Shown here in pieces: positions 22,151 to 33,714 of a DNA stretch of 64,000 nucleotides. The position numbers and the translations under genes are program-made. Location: contig JFHB01000039.1 of NCBI GenBank assembly GCA_000729835.1, positions 124,001-188,000 of the forward strand. The letters are read 5' to 3'. Under the pieces are notes generated by a model. It saw only the letters and a program-made list of their open reading frames with translations, ran no database searches and was not told where the DNA came from. The stretch's first letter is position 1. Every line of letters begins with the position of its first letter. Origin of the DNA: Atkinsonella hypoxylon (Eukaryota > Ascomycota > Sordariomycetes > Hypocreales > Clavicipitaceae).

Positions 22151-24300
22151 CTTCCTCTTTCGAATACCTGTCACGTGAAATCCCACGATAGGCGGGTCAC
22201 CTACGCGTACTTTGAACAAGGAAGTGGAGCAATCTATCGCATTCAGTCTGTAGTGACCCGACTGACTTGACCTGATTACGCCATGGGCCTCCGTGGCGTG
22301 GAGCTGCTCTTCTGATTAGCATAGTACAGTCAGATTAGGATATTTGATCACTTAGCACACACAATCGCAATAAAATGTGTCTGTAGATGACCCGAGTTTT
22401 GGAGTCGACCTGACCGGAGGTGGGGCGCTGTGGGTTCTGCTCTAGCCAATGATACTACGTATTATGGACGCACAATAAGCGGGCTATATTATAATATAAA
22501 CGTCTTCTCATGTATCGGAGATATGAAAAACAAGTTTTGAAATGTTTTCTGATTAGATATATTAGACTAAAATGCGTGCGAGGTGCGCCTCTCATTGGCT
22601 GCTTAGTGCATAAGGTTAGGCAGAAAGAATCAGTCAAGTTGCACTAGTGCAAGCCACTTCACCTGTTCCCCAGTGGTGCTAACAAGATCTATATATGTGT
22701 CTTTTTTATTATAAATTTAGAATCTTTTGCTTGGAAATTTAGGTCAATCCTCTCTGCTTATAGGAATTACTGGGTTGAGCTGTAGACTCCAAGCAGATGG
22801 CTAAAAGCTTCAACCGAAGACCCCCCTTAAGAGGCACAACGTCGTCGTTCCCTCTGTAGGATTAACCCACCGACCGACTAAAAAACCTAGTGAATTAGTT
22901 ATACCAATGCCTCTGACCTTCTCCTTTATCGTCAAAAGCTAAATCTTAGTTACAGTCCCTGTCAGAAAAAAAAGACACATACAAAAGTTACTGATCAAAG
23001 ACTACTACGACCTCAACGATTGATGGCGCCGAGTTTTTGACTTGACGATTATAAGGCGCTGTAGAACGCCTAGTCACAAGAAGAGGGAAAGGGGGTATAG
23101 TAACATAGAAGTCTTACTACTAGAATCTAGCTGTGCATAGCTCTTACCAGCCAGGCTAATTGCGTTAACCCTTACAGCTAGGCCCTTTAGCAATGGCACT
23201 AGGCCACTTCCATTAAGCATAAGGAAGCCTTGCATGAGACACGCTTACAGTGGCTGCAACAATGAAGACAAGGGCGAAGTTGGCCGTCCGTTGGCGAAGT
23301 AGTGCGAGCACTACAGTTGAAGGGCCGTAGGAATGAAGAATTCAGCAGCACCACCCGTCTTCTGCAATGCCTGCAGGCTTTAATTAGGTTATTCCCGCAA
23401 CGCAAAAAGCCAAGGCAGCTGCAGGAGCAGCCTCCATAGCGGCTGGAGACCCGGAACCACTCATCAGACCGGTCAGAAGAACAGCGGTAATAGCGTTTTT
23501 AAGCGAATTAGCTTGCAAGCTCCCTTATGTGTAGTGTATTCCATAAGTCAATTGATGATTTAAGGTCAGTGGGGCTGGCTGCGCGAATAGTTTTTTTTTT
23601 GCTGATTAGTCATACATCATTTTTCGTCCCGTGTATTTAGTGTCAGGTTAGGTCAGTGCGTCGACTCGGAAATGGCGCTGACAGACATAATTAGCGTGGC
23701 GGTGCACCTGTCTGGTAATATCGGCTGCCGACCGCTTAATGACTAGTAGTGTGACCATGCCTTATTAGCATGCTTTGCTAATCCGGCAATAGCTAGTCTG
23801 TGTCGATGATCAATTCTTGATAAGCAGATCGAAATAGATCATTTTGACCAAAAGTTGAGTGTTGCGCTGAGATTATTATGGATTTCAGGTAAGTAATCAG
23901 CTAAAGAGTACGACGGATACAGCTCCCATGAGATTGGTAAAGTGGCACCCGGGGGGGGGGGTTTGGGGGGGGAGGTTGGGCAACACCTCATTGGAGTACG
24001 CAAAATATGCAGCGATGATCATGCAGCAGCGAGTATTTCTGCAGACAATTTTCTAATAAAAGCACATAGTAGTCTCCTATGCAGACTATTAGCTAGTAAG
24101 GCTCCTAGATATAACACCTCTTGCTAAATAAGACCAATGTCAATTAAGTCATCTGCTTCTTAGAGTCCTCGATTGGTTCTTAACAGTCAACTATTAAGAC
24201 TCTTAATTAAGCTTAGTCTTATATTAATCCAGCCTCCCAACAAGCGCAAGCTTCGTCACAACGGTCCCCGCAACTTACCTAGGTAGGTACCTAGGTAGCT
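22151..24300. other. AT-rich gene-free stretch, possible decayed repeat
   Basis: This block is visibly richer in A/T than its surroundings, with many TAATTA, TTAAG and TATA words, and short frames only. Near its left end is an 8 bp inverted repeat, CGGGTCAC (22193-22200) with GTGACCCG (22253-22260). A G11 run is followed by GTTTG and G8 at about 23950-23973. At 24276-24297 are two copies of the palindrome TACCTAGGTA. I recognise no transposon protein. The composition would fit an old element decayed by repeat-induced point mutation, but I could not compute the dinucleotide indices. Confidence 0.4.
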
Positions 24301-24665
24301 AATTGGCTCCACTATTCTTCCTGCTAGCGCTGGCCAATGGACCGTGCGGATTGGTATTACTGGCTGAGAGCAACATTATCATGATTGGCATACTCCGTAG
24401 TGGGCCATGATTTAAAAGCAACAAGAAGATGAAAGCCCCATGGCAGGTTGACGCATGCTTGAGCAGGGACATGAACTGGGCAGTGTCTCCCACACGGTGA
24501 TAGGGACACTGCCTGTGTCGCGTGCAGGCTGGTCAGTAGCAGGGATTGTCTTCAATCGGTACCACGTGGTGACGCTGCTTCTTATCACCGATAAATTAAA
24601 TTCTGCGGACTGTCAGGTTGCTCCCCTAACACTGTCACAGGGATGGGATACGTGCATTAGTTATG

Positions 24666-24681
24666 TACGGAGTACGGAGTA
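24666..24681 (+). repeat. Overlapping double copy of the dispersed TACGGAGTA motif
   Basis: TACGGAGTACGGAGTA holds two copies overlapping by two bases. Single exact copies (either strand) are at 9861, 11731, 12860, 13628, 24391, 30192, 36425 and 61373. Every copy is intergenic. Partial forms (CGGAGTAC or GTACTCCG) occur at about 8723, 30297 and 36801. Confidence 0.85.
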
Positions 24682-25913
24682 TAGCGAGCGGACAATCAAC
24701 CGGGAGGGAACATTTGGCCATCAGCCACATTGGGATCTTCGTCTTGCCATAATCCATAATCGGGAGGGACGAAAGAGAATATATCGCTTCTCCGCCCAGC
24801 TAAGATATTGATTGAGGCAAAAGCTCACTTCTCTCGACTTGAACAACCAACTCGACTCGGCGACAGACCATGCTACAGAAAGACCAAGCCACTTGCCAAG
24901 ATGGCCTTGCATCATAGTTGGCAGAATAATCACATGCAGGACAGAAAAAAAATCCCGATTGCTGGTTGGCTTGGCTGGAGGCGGCCCCATGCAGGAACAA
25001 TCTCAATCCGCAAGGGCTGAACTGAACAATGGCGCTTCGACGCCACACACAACGACTTCTGTAATAATATTGTTATCCTTGGTCCATCGTTCATGGGAGG
25101 TAATTTCCCCGCACTGCGCACTGCTGGCGCCTCGAATGCCATAGGGAAGTTTTCATCTTGTTGCTCTTTGACTCCTTTGATCTTCTTTATTTCCTTTGTG
25201 TAGATCTAGGTACATAGAGAGGGCTGGTTGGCTACTGATAGAGCAGCTAGATTATCATCATCACTGTTATTTACCTTCATATCTCCCGCGGAGGGTTTAC
25301 ATTGACCATACGGATGATAGCTTCGCCTTCCCACTCTGTCCGGCGATAACTCTCAATTGTGCGCACTCAAAGGAGCTCTCAGATTGCGTTGCGTGATTTG
25401 CACTCGGCCGGCTGCAAAGAGATTAGTTTACTAAAAAGATGATCAGTTTCTCCATTGAATCATTTCACCATCCTAGCTCAAGGGGATACCCATACTCACA
25501 CGTGAAGAGAAATTAAATCGCTCGGCCGACTCCATCTCTCCTTTTCAGTCTGGTGGTGATAGTGCAGAACGGGTGCCTGGGGTGGCCGGCCACCCACACC
25601 GCCGTTAACAGAGAGGCGTCGACCTGGTTAATTTGTCGACATTGTGGAACTGTGCGAGTGTGGATGTCTGCAGGACAGGAGAAATAAAGGAGTCTAGAGA
25701 AATAAAAAAAAGTGAAGAATTGTGCCGCGATGGTGAATGGCAGCCCTTGTGGATCCAACGGTGACCGCAAGTGGCTTTTTTGTCTTGCTGGCAAAGCAAA
25801 GCCCCCCCCCCCTGTCGGCTTGTCTCTTTTTGTCCTGCGGTACCTGACTAGTGAGCGCCACATGGCGGGAGGCCAAGGTAGACGACAGGCCGTCTCTTGG
25901 CTTTCCCTTGGAG

Positions 25914-25984
25914 ACCAGGACTAAGGTGTAAAAACGGGCACCCGCGGGTACCCATACAGGGTTATTTTACACCTTAACCAGGAC
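25914..25984. mobile_element. 55-bp hairpin with 12-bp inverted ends and 8-bp target duplication (MITE-like)
   Basis: The inverted ends TAAGGTGTAAAA (25922-25933) and TTTTACACCTTA (25965-25976) are perfect reverse complements enclosing 31 bp. The element is flanked on both sides by a perfect direct repeat, ACCAGGAC (25914-25921 and 25977-25984). Eight-base target duplications are characteristic of hAT transposons. The interior contains CCCGCGGGTACCC, reminiscent of GC-rich subterminal motifs of hAT ends. It encodes nothing and could only move with a transposase supplied elsewhere. It lies about 400 bp upstream of the GH17 start codon. Confidence 0.75.
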
Positions 25985-26385
25985 CACGTCAGGAACAAAC
26001 GCACCAGGGTTGGAAGAGATGGACATGATGGGACTAACTAAACCCTGGTCAGAAATAAAGTCCGTGTTGCCAACCAGGCCGCTTGAACCAGGTCGCTTGA
26101 ACCAGGTCCTGCGCTGTCTTCACAAACAATAATACAGCACGATATCCCCGGCGCTCGCAGGTGTCATTTTCCTTCTTGTTCCTTCCTCCTTCACGCATTC
26201 ATGATCGATGTCGAGGTCGTAACAGAAAAGGCATTCATCCCAGCTTTCGTCTTGTTTCCCTCTTCCCTTCTTTTTCTTCATTCGCCAAATCACCGCTTCA
26301 CTCCTTCAGCGGGCATTCCTTTCCTGGACATTCTCCACTGCCTCGGAATTTTACAACGACTGGAACCACTAATATTCTGTTCACG

Positions 26386-28034
26386 ATGAAGGGAGGACTT
26401 GTTGCCGCCCTGGCGGCCATGGCCAGTGGCGCCGCTGCTGCTCGCCACCGTCACGTCCATCAGGATCTGTTCAAGAGGGGCATGAACACGACTGGCGCCA
26501 TCTGCACTCCGGGTTGCTATACTATCTGGTCGACTATTACCGGCGAGCCTACTCGTACGTAGCCACTCCTTGGCTCTTCGTCTCGTTCATGTTGAAAAGA
26601 AGCTGGAGACAAAACTTGAAATGGCGCTAATACAATATCGTAATCTTTGTAGTTTCTCAGCCTCCTCCTCCGCCCTCGACTCAGACCCCACCTCCGTCAT
26701 CTACGAAAGAGACCATTGTCGTGCCTAGTCCAGTCGTCAATTCTACTACTGTCACTTGTCCCGTCGCTGCTGTCGCGACCAGCACCATCGTCACGACCAC
26801 CTATGTCTGCCCTAGCGCTGGTACCTCCACCATTGCTCCCACCACCACCGTGACTGGTGCCAAGCTTCCTACTACATCTGCCTGCAAGCCTGGTGCTCCT
26901 GAGCAGGCTGTCATTGTCACCGTGACTGAATACGTCACGTCCTGCCCTTTCACCAGCAAGGGCCTTGTCACAACGAGTTCTGCTCCTGCTTCAACCACCA
27001 GCCAGGCTTCAACCACCAGCAAGATTTCCACCAGCCAGGCTCCTCCTCCTTCCGCCCCTGCGAAGACCTCCGAGGCTGCCAAGATTGAGCCTATACCCCA
27101 GCCTCATCCCCCCTCTCCTCCGGCTCAGGCTTCTGAGGCTGCCAAGGCTAAGCCTATCCCGCAGGCTCCTGACCATTCTTCTCCTGCCGTCAGCAAGGAC
27201 TTGACTAGCAACAACGACCATTTCGGTATCACTTACACGCCCTACAAGCCCGCCAATGGTCAGTGCAAGAGCGCCAACGAGGTTGATACCGACATCAAGG
27301 TCATCAAGGACGCTGGTTTCACTGCTGTTCGTGTCTACTCCACCGACTGCAACACTCTGGAAAATGTTGGCAATGCTTGCAAGAAGTACGGTCTAGGCGT
27401 CATTGTTGGCGTCTTTGTCAAGGCCTCTGGTTGTGATATCAACACGCCCGAGGTCAAGGAGCAGGTTGACAAGCTCACTGCCTGGAACAATTGGGACCTT
27501 GTCAAGCTTCTTGTTGTGGGCAACGAGGCCATCATGAACAACTACTGCACTCCCCAACAGCTGAGCACCCTCGTCACTGCCGTCAAGTCCAAGTGCAGTA
27601 GCAAGTACAAGGGTCCGGTTACCATTTCTGAAACTCTCAACATCTGGCAGCGCCAGGACGTCTCATCCGCCATCTGCGGAGTTGTCGATATCACTGGTGC
27701 CAATATTCACGCCTTCTTCAACGCTGCCATCGCTCCCAGCATGGCAGGCCAGTTTGTCAAGGGCCAGCTCGACATCCTGAAGACGATTTGCCCTGGCAAG
27801 GAAGTTATCAACCTGGAGTGCGGTTATCCCAACGGAGGTGTAGCCAACGGCCTCGCCGTTCCTGGACCTTCTGAGCAGGCCGAGGCTATCAAGTCCATCC
27901 GTCAGTTGGTTGGATTTCAGACCGTCTTCTTCTCCTTCGACAGCGACATTTGGAAGGGAGAAGACACTGCATGCAAGTGCGAGGACAAGTTTGGTCTGGC
28001 TTCTGTTTTTGGCATGAAGACTGACGCGTACTAA
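26386..28034 (+). CDS. Secreted GH17 beta-1,3-glucan-active enzyme (BtgE/SCW-like)
   Basis: This is a cell-wall glycoside hydrolase family 17 protein, similar to Aspergillus BtgE, acting on beta-1,3-glucan outside the cell. Exons are 26386..26554 and 26653..28034 (98 nt intron), giving 516 aa. The N-terminus is a signal peptide (MKGGLVAALAAMASGAAAA) followed by a Kex2-type site in DLFKRG and a short Cys pair region (ICTPGC). Residues about 60-260 are a Ser/Thr/Pro-rich linker with repeated TTSQAST and EAAK-type units, likely O-glycosylated. The catalytic barrel begins at HFGITYTPYKP. The acid/base Glu is in VVGNEAI, and the nucleophile is probably the Glu in NLECGYPNGG, where most relatives read ExGWP. 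No GPI signal is visible. Its codon use is strongly C/T-ending, as in highly expressed genes. Confidence 0.9.
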
Positions 28035-30115
28035 GGCGGTACAAGTTGACTGAATCTAGTACTACCAGACTGATGACGTCTCATCAAAGCTTCGACAAGG
28101 AGATTTTGCTGAATGTATATTAACCAAACCCAAAACATATTGAGGAATGAAATAAAGAGCTTATCTTGAATCGGAACATGCAGGAGTAGCCTTACCAGGA
28201 TAGAATTGGAAACATCTTTTCGCCCCACTGTTCTTGCTGCATTCACACCGATGTATACGATGGGATGCCAAGGGAACTGCAATCAAGCGCGCTTCATGAT
28301 GCCAGTACTTGAATCCGCTGCTCCGTCTCCCTTGTTCCTCATTCTAGGTGTATCGAGATTTGCGCCGATCTGTAGTATTCTGGTGATGAGGGATTTCCGC
28401 TTTCTCTTTGAATGTACTCTTGTGACAAGGGCTATATTTCAGATCATTATTTGTATATTTAGTATTTGGCTCGACTACACTGTAATTTATTAGTGTCTAT
28501 TACGGAACGAGCTACCTTTGTGCTTATACTGGATTCAATCTACCTATGGTTCTGCGGTCTTGGCTCCTATCAACTGTCGGGTGGTGTATCCATGATTCGA
28601 TTCCATGGCCGTCTCTGGAGGGAGGGGCAGCGGAGCAAGGTAGGGTGGCTGGGTGGCTGGGTGAGGAATTAAAAAACCTGCAATTTTTTTTTTTTTTTTT
28701 TTTTCATTTTCCCCACCGTTTCTTCTAGTCAACGTCAACGTGTGCGGGTTTTCACTCCGTTTTGTACTGTCTGTACTTGACCACCAGTTAGCCACTTTCT
28801 TGTCGGTAGATTCATTGGTTCTTGAGCATGGGGAAGCAAAATTTCCAACCGACTCGAGCTAAATCAGGAAGGATTCCCATTCCGCTAATTTTAGTGCAGA
28901 AGTAACTAGTTATTCTCCGTTCCTTTTTAAAGCTACCAGGTAGGTAGAGGCTCTTTATGCCGCGCATCTGCTGTAGTAAAGCCTATGCTACTATGTAGGA
29001 AACAAGCTATGAGGGCTGGGAACCTCGGCTGTTAGATGGGGCGCACAGGTGACTCCAGGTTGTGTTTGATATATTTGATAGTTACAGCGGCTTTGAAGAA
29101 GTCGATTGGAATTCAACATGGTCAACATGTTGAACAGTGCCTAAGCCATGTGCAGTCAGTGAATATAGCGCCCTTGTAAATCAATGCCGGAAAGCAATTG
29201 GTTTTGCGACAAGCAAGCAAACTGTGTTTTTCTAAGGATACGCTCTAACTATTTTGATATTTCAGAGGGGCAAAAAAAAAAAAAATGGTGGACAGATTGC
29301 GTACGTACCTAGCGTTAGATACGTTATCCTACCCTTGTCCGTCAAAGTCATGCGGGTGGGCCGTCGGGCGTCGGAACGTCGTTAGACGGAGCGGTGAGTG
29401 CTGCTGCAGGTTGCGTGCATGGCGTAGACAGACGGGCACCTGCCGCTTGTAGCCGATTCAATTTAATCCGATCCTGGCCTGGGCAGCCAGGCAGCAAGCT
29501 CATGCAGCCCAGCGTCATCCCTCTCCTCGAGCGTCACGATGCAAGACCAGTCGGTTTCTGGCCGCAATCGGCAGTCTGTACAGTCTTACTTGCTGGCAAC
29601 TGAGTTGCCTCGCTCACAGGCTCTTTGTTCTACCATGGTTGCCGTTTTCTATTTTCACGACATTTTGTCGTTCAAAGTGCGAATGCCCCCGATTAAGAAC
29701 CTCGCTTCTAGTCCCCAACCGTGAGCTCCACGACGACCGCAAGCGCTTACCAGACATACCACCCCAAACCGAGCAACAAGGAAATTTCAAAGCAAAGAGC
29801 CACGATGTGGCACGGGCTGCACTGCAAAAAGTTATATGTACACTCGCCGCTCATCCTAGAGGTGCAATAGAGAAAAAAAGAACGCTCGGACATGCGCTGC
29901 ACGCTTGCACGGCCGCGCCGCCCCCAACCCGTGAAACATGGTTCCAGGCAAATTTTGCCGCTCGCCTTAGTTCTTATCGTGGTGTATCTACATCGTCGTA
30001 CAGAATGTCACGTTGGTGTGTGGACGCTGTCGTCACACACGGGTACGTGCATTGATCGCAACGTTGTGTGCCGCAAAGACGCATGAGAGGCGCATCATTG
30101 TATGTGCGCGTGGAC

Positions 30116-30146
<31 letters not shown>

Positions 30147-31367
30147 CCCTTATGTCTTGACAACTCCATGGTTTGGATCAGTGCGGCACGGTACGGAGTA
30201 CTGCATCTGAAATTACACTGCGTCGACGAGATGAGGACACGGCCTTCTTGGTAAGGATGTGGATAACCGTGGGGAGTTGTCGCCCTTCGATCGATCGTAC
30301 TCCGATGAACTGTTCTGCCAGTCGTGGTCATTGCTCACTTGTCTCGCGGCTTCATAAAACCATCCTTGCCCTTTATATGCCATGCCTGACAAGGGTAGAG
30401 GGAGGGGGCTTAGCGGAAAAAAAAAACAGCAGGGTGTAGACATGTCTTGCCAGAGGCCCCTTCCACAGACAAGGCCAATGGGAGTCGAGACGGTATGCAC
30501 AGGATCATCTTCCCGAGACATCAAAACTCCTTCCGTCTGGCACGGCTTCAAGACGCTATTCCTAGTCTCACGAGTCATGACCGGATAGGTAACACCAGTC
30601 ACAAGGCAGGGTTTCCGAAAAGAATAAGTGTGTCTTGATTGATGCACTATTCCTGAGCACCGATCTGGGTTTTTCGTATGCAAATAATCAAGGTTCAGAT
30701 TCCTTCCTACTCACTCGCGTACGCCCACCCCCACATTGAAGCGTAGATGTCAAGATACATGATATCCAAGCCCGAAAGAAAGGGGAGAAACAAAGCATCT
30801 TGATAAAACTTCGAACCACAAGAAAGAAATGAAATGAAGAACAAGATAATCAGATTGCCCGTACATATATGTTTGCCACGCTAACATGAGCTCCATAACA
30901 ATGAATTTGAAGTAAGGCGTGGCAATGAGCATTGAGAAACTTATTCCACAGCATCAGCTATGTCGCCGCTCCAAGTGCAAGACCCAATCCAAGCAAAGAA
31001 ATTTGCAATCTGGTGCGCTGGCTTGAGTTCCCGATGCAAAACGGGACTGCCCTTCTCCATTTATATGCAATGCTTGAAAGTTTTTGTTTAAAGAAAAGTC
31101 GTCGCATGCACGAAGAAAAGAACATGACTAGAAATTCACACGTTTGCTACAGAGGGGAACTTGTCCCAAAAGTCCAAGGGTATCACACTTAATAGAAAGA
31201 AAAAAACATGCAGGATGCAAGTATCGACGCGGTTGTGACGTTGTGACTAATAAACACACGATACGCCAAGGTGATCAACGAGGGTAAGAAATGTAAAATG
31301 TGCATATACTCTGCTGTCATTCCGTGACGTTGCTGCTTTTGTCCATGTTAGTCAAAATGTCGTGTCG
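28035..31367. other. Gene-free 3.3 kb between the GH17 and WD40 genes (convergent)
   Basis: No coding signal is found beyond short frames. It contains a T20 run (28685-28704), an A13 run near 29272, a T28 run (30119-30146), an A8 run near 30419 and one TACGGAGTA (30192). The flanking genes converge, so this should hold their 3' UTRs and possibly non-coding transcripts. Confidence 0.55.
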
Positions 31368-33714
31368 CTAAAATGGTTGAAGATCTTGACCGGGCGGAAC
31401 AGGTCGTCGGTTTCTGCTCCACCCGTGTTGAAAAGAGTCATCACTATAGGCCGGACATGGGAATCGGGGCGATTTTCGCAGCCAAAGATAGTCCATGACA
31501 GGTTCGGGCCGCCGACCACATCGTTCCATTTGTAGTATTCCGCCCCGATGCGTGTCGCAACACAATATGTTCACATCCTGGCCCTCGTTGGTGAATGCGA
31601 CGCCGCCAATCTCTCCAAATACATCAATGGTCTGCTTCGAGGAGAACGTTTGCGCGTCGATGAAGCTGACATAGTCAGTCTCCTCAGCAGCCACAAGAAC
31701 GGGATGGCCGCTCCCCAGGGGTGAGAATCGAAGGCCCCGCACGCTGGCCATCTCGGACCGTATAGTGCAAAGAGGCGTGCTCATTCCACTCGAATTGCAC
31801 CACTTGCGCGCATCCCAAATCTTTGTATCACGGTCCTGAAATCCGGTCGCTACCGTCCATCCATCTTCGGACCAATCACATGCGAACCCGTAGTCGCGAT
31901 GTCCGTAGAGCTCTTGCAGAACTTCACCGGTATCTGCATTGGTAATGAGAATACTAGAATCGTCGCCAACAACTACTCGCAGTCGATGATCGGGCGACAA
32001 TGCTGAGCAATTTAGAGCAAAGGGATAAAAGGTCTCCGAAATAAACTGTTCAGTTGTGATATCCATTACGCGGAACCCACAATCGTTGCTGGCAATAGCC
32101 GCCACTGGGTTCGATGATCGTCTCGGTTGATAAATCTTGATGTGGTTGGTGATGCCGCTGAAATCGGATGTGATTTGCCCTTCAATGAAGTTGTTCTTGT
32201 CGTTGCATTCCAGGGGCTTCAAGTAATAGTCTCCGTTGAAGGTGCCGCCCATCAGTACACCGCACCCAGCATCGAGGGCTGATAGAGCGCCTCCCATGGC
32301 AGGATAATCATGCATGCTCATTATGCATTCAGTCTTCCGAGAAACGGTGTTGATCCTATTTACGCCCATAGAGCTTGGATAAAAGGCACATGTTCGCGAG
32401 GGGCACGCGAGCACGCTCCGGAGCTGAAAGTGAGCCAGATGAACGTCTTGACGAATATTCATCCTCCTGAAACGAAAGAAACTCTCACAAGAGGGGAGGC
32501 CGGCATCTTCGAGTTGAGGCTGCGCATCTGTTAGTCCCATGGCCATGAAAATTTAATACGACAGCACTGCGGTTGCAGAAACATACGGTCAGAATATCAG
32601 AACCTGCGCGGTTCACATAGTTCTTGTACGTTCGACATCTCCGGACTCTTGCGCCATCGCGCGTAGTTTCCATGGCAGTCCAGTTCAGTGCTTGATAGTC
32701 GCAACTATCCCCCTGCAGATCTGCATAATTGACTTCTTTGACGTCAGCGCCGGCTTGCTTCAGAACCTGGAGGAGATGCGGTGGCCGAGATCGAGGGGTT
32801 TGTACATAGTCTCCCTGGTGCACCCAATTGCGAAGGAAATCAATCAGCCCGAGGTTTTCTGAACCAGGGATTGTAGGATTAGGGTTGCTTATTTGCACAG
32901 GCGGTAAAGCATCAATCGTGCCGTCAGAGTCGAGCATATTAGTTTGGGTTTCGGTTTCGGCAGGCGGCCCTTGCAAATCAGCATTGCCAACAGCGGGCCA
33001 TAGGTCTTGGCTCCATGCTGCAGCTGAGACTTCAGTGCCCATCATGAGGCCTGCACCGTAGAGTGCATGAAGTTGTAAGGGGAAGTTGGGGGGGCCGTTG
33101 GAGTTGAGGTACGGATACAAAGCTGGGACAGATATATGCCCGTCGTCAGGTTCCTGACGGGTATCTGCGTCATTGGCTTCGTCAATTGCAGAATCGCTAT
33201 CATCAGATTCTTCCTCGTGGTTGTTCTCAGCATCGACGCCAGTAGTATATATTTCTGGCTGGACTACGGCTTGGGTTGCGGACGGGACTTGATGAAGAGG
33301 TGCGCCGCCTTCAATGTCACTCATGTCCTCTTCATTGTCCTCGACGGAAGTATCTAGGGGCCATAGGAAGTGTGCTGGGGCTTGCGAAGGCACCGGGTTA
33401 TGGACCGGGAAAGAGTTGTCATGTATATCGCGATATGCAGTGGTGTTGCCGCGAGGGCTGAGTCGCGTGTCCGTCACTAGCATGTCAGCGCCTGATATTG
33501 TGTCATCGATATTGTCGTGGTCCTGGAAGTCCTGGCTGGGCGAGAGGGCGCTGGCGCAGGTCGCTTGATTGAAAGAAGCCTCTGCGTCCTGTTGCAGCGT
33601 GACGGTCTCGCCACGACCCAGGTCCGCTGGGTTCGACGGCGAATGCATGGCAGCCTCGACAATAGGGGGCGAGAGCGCTTGACATGTATTTAAATTGCTT
33701 TGCACGGTGGACAT
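31368..33714 (-). CDS. WD40-repeat protein of the S. pombe C2A9.03 type
   Basis: This belongs to a conserved fungal WD-repeat family of unknown function, related to S. pombe SPAC2A9.03. Exons are 33714..32587 and 32519..31368 (67 nt intron with GTATGT donor, CTAAC branch site and GCGCAG acceptor), giving 759 aa. The N-terminal 300 residues are acidic and low-complexity (DNEEDMSDIEGGAP, EESDDSDSAIDEANDADT). The family core starts near YADLQGDSCDYQALNW and continues through CRTYKNYVN and HLAHFQLRSVLACPSRTCAF. WD-type blades follow (CDWSEDGWTVATGFQDRDTK with IWDARKW; VRGLRFSPLGSGHPVLVAAE). It lies alone between gene-free regions. The molecular partner is unknown. Confidence 0.85.

Larger units (their letters stand above)
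24301..26385. other. Gene-free stretch upstream of the GH17 gene
   Basis: No gene is supported. It contains TACTCCGTA at 24391, an overlapping double TACGGAGTA at 24666-24681, a C11 run at 25802-25812, the hairpin element at 25914-25984, and two direct copies of GCTTGAACCAGGTC near 26090-26118. The last 220 bp are pyrimidine-rich and are probably the GH17 5' UTR. Confidence 0.55.

Noticed and set aside
26076..26118. Possible second transposon end near the GH17 gene (repeated GCTTGAACCAGGTC)
   Set aside because: It is only a two-copy direct repeat without inverted ends or flanking duplication.
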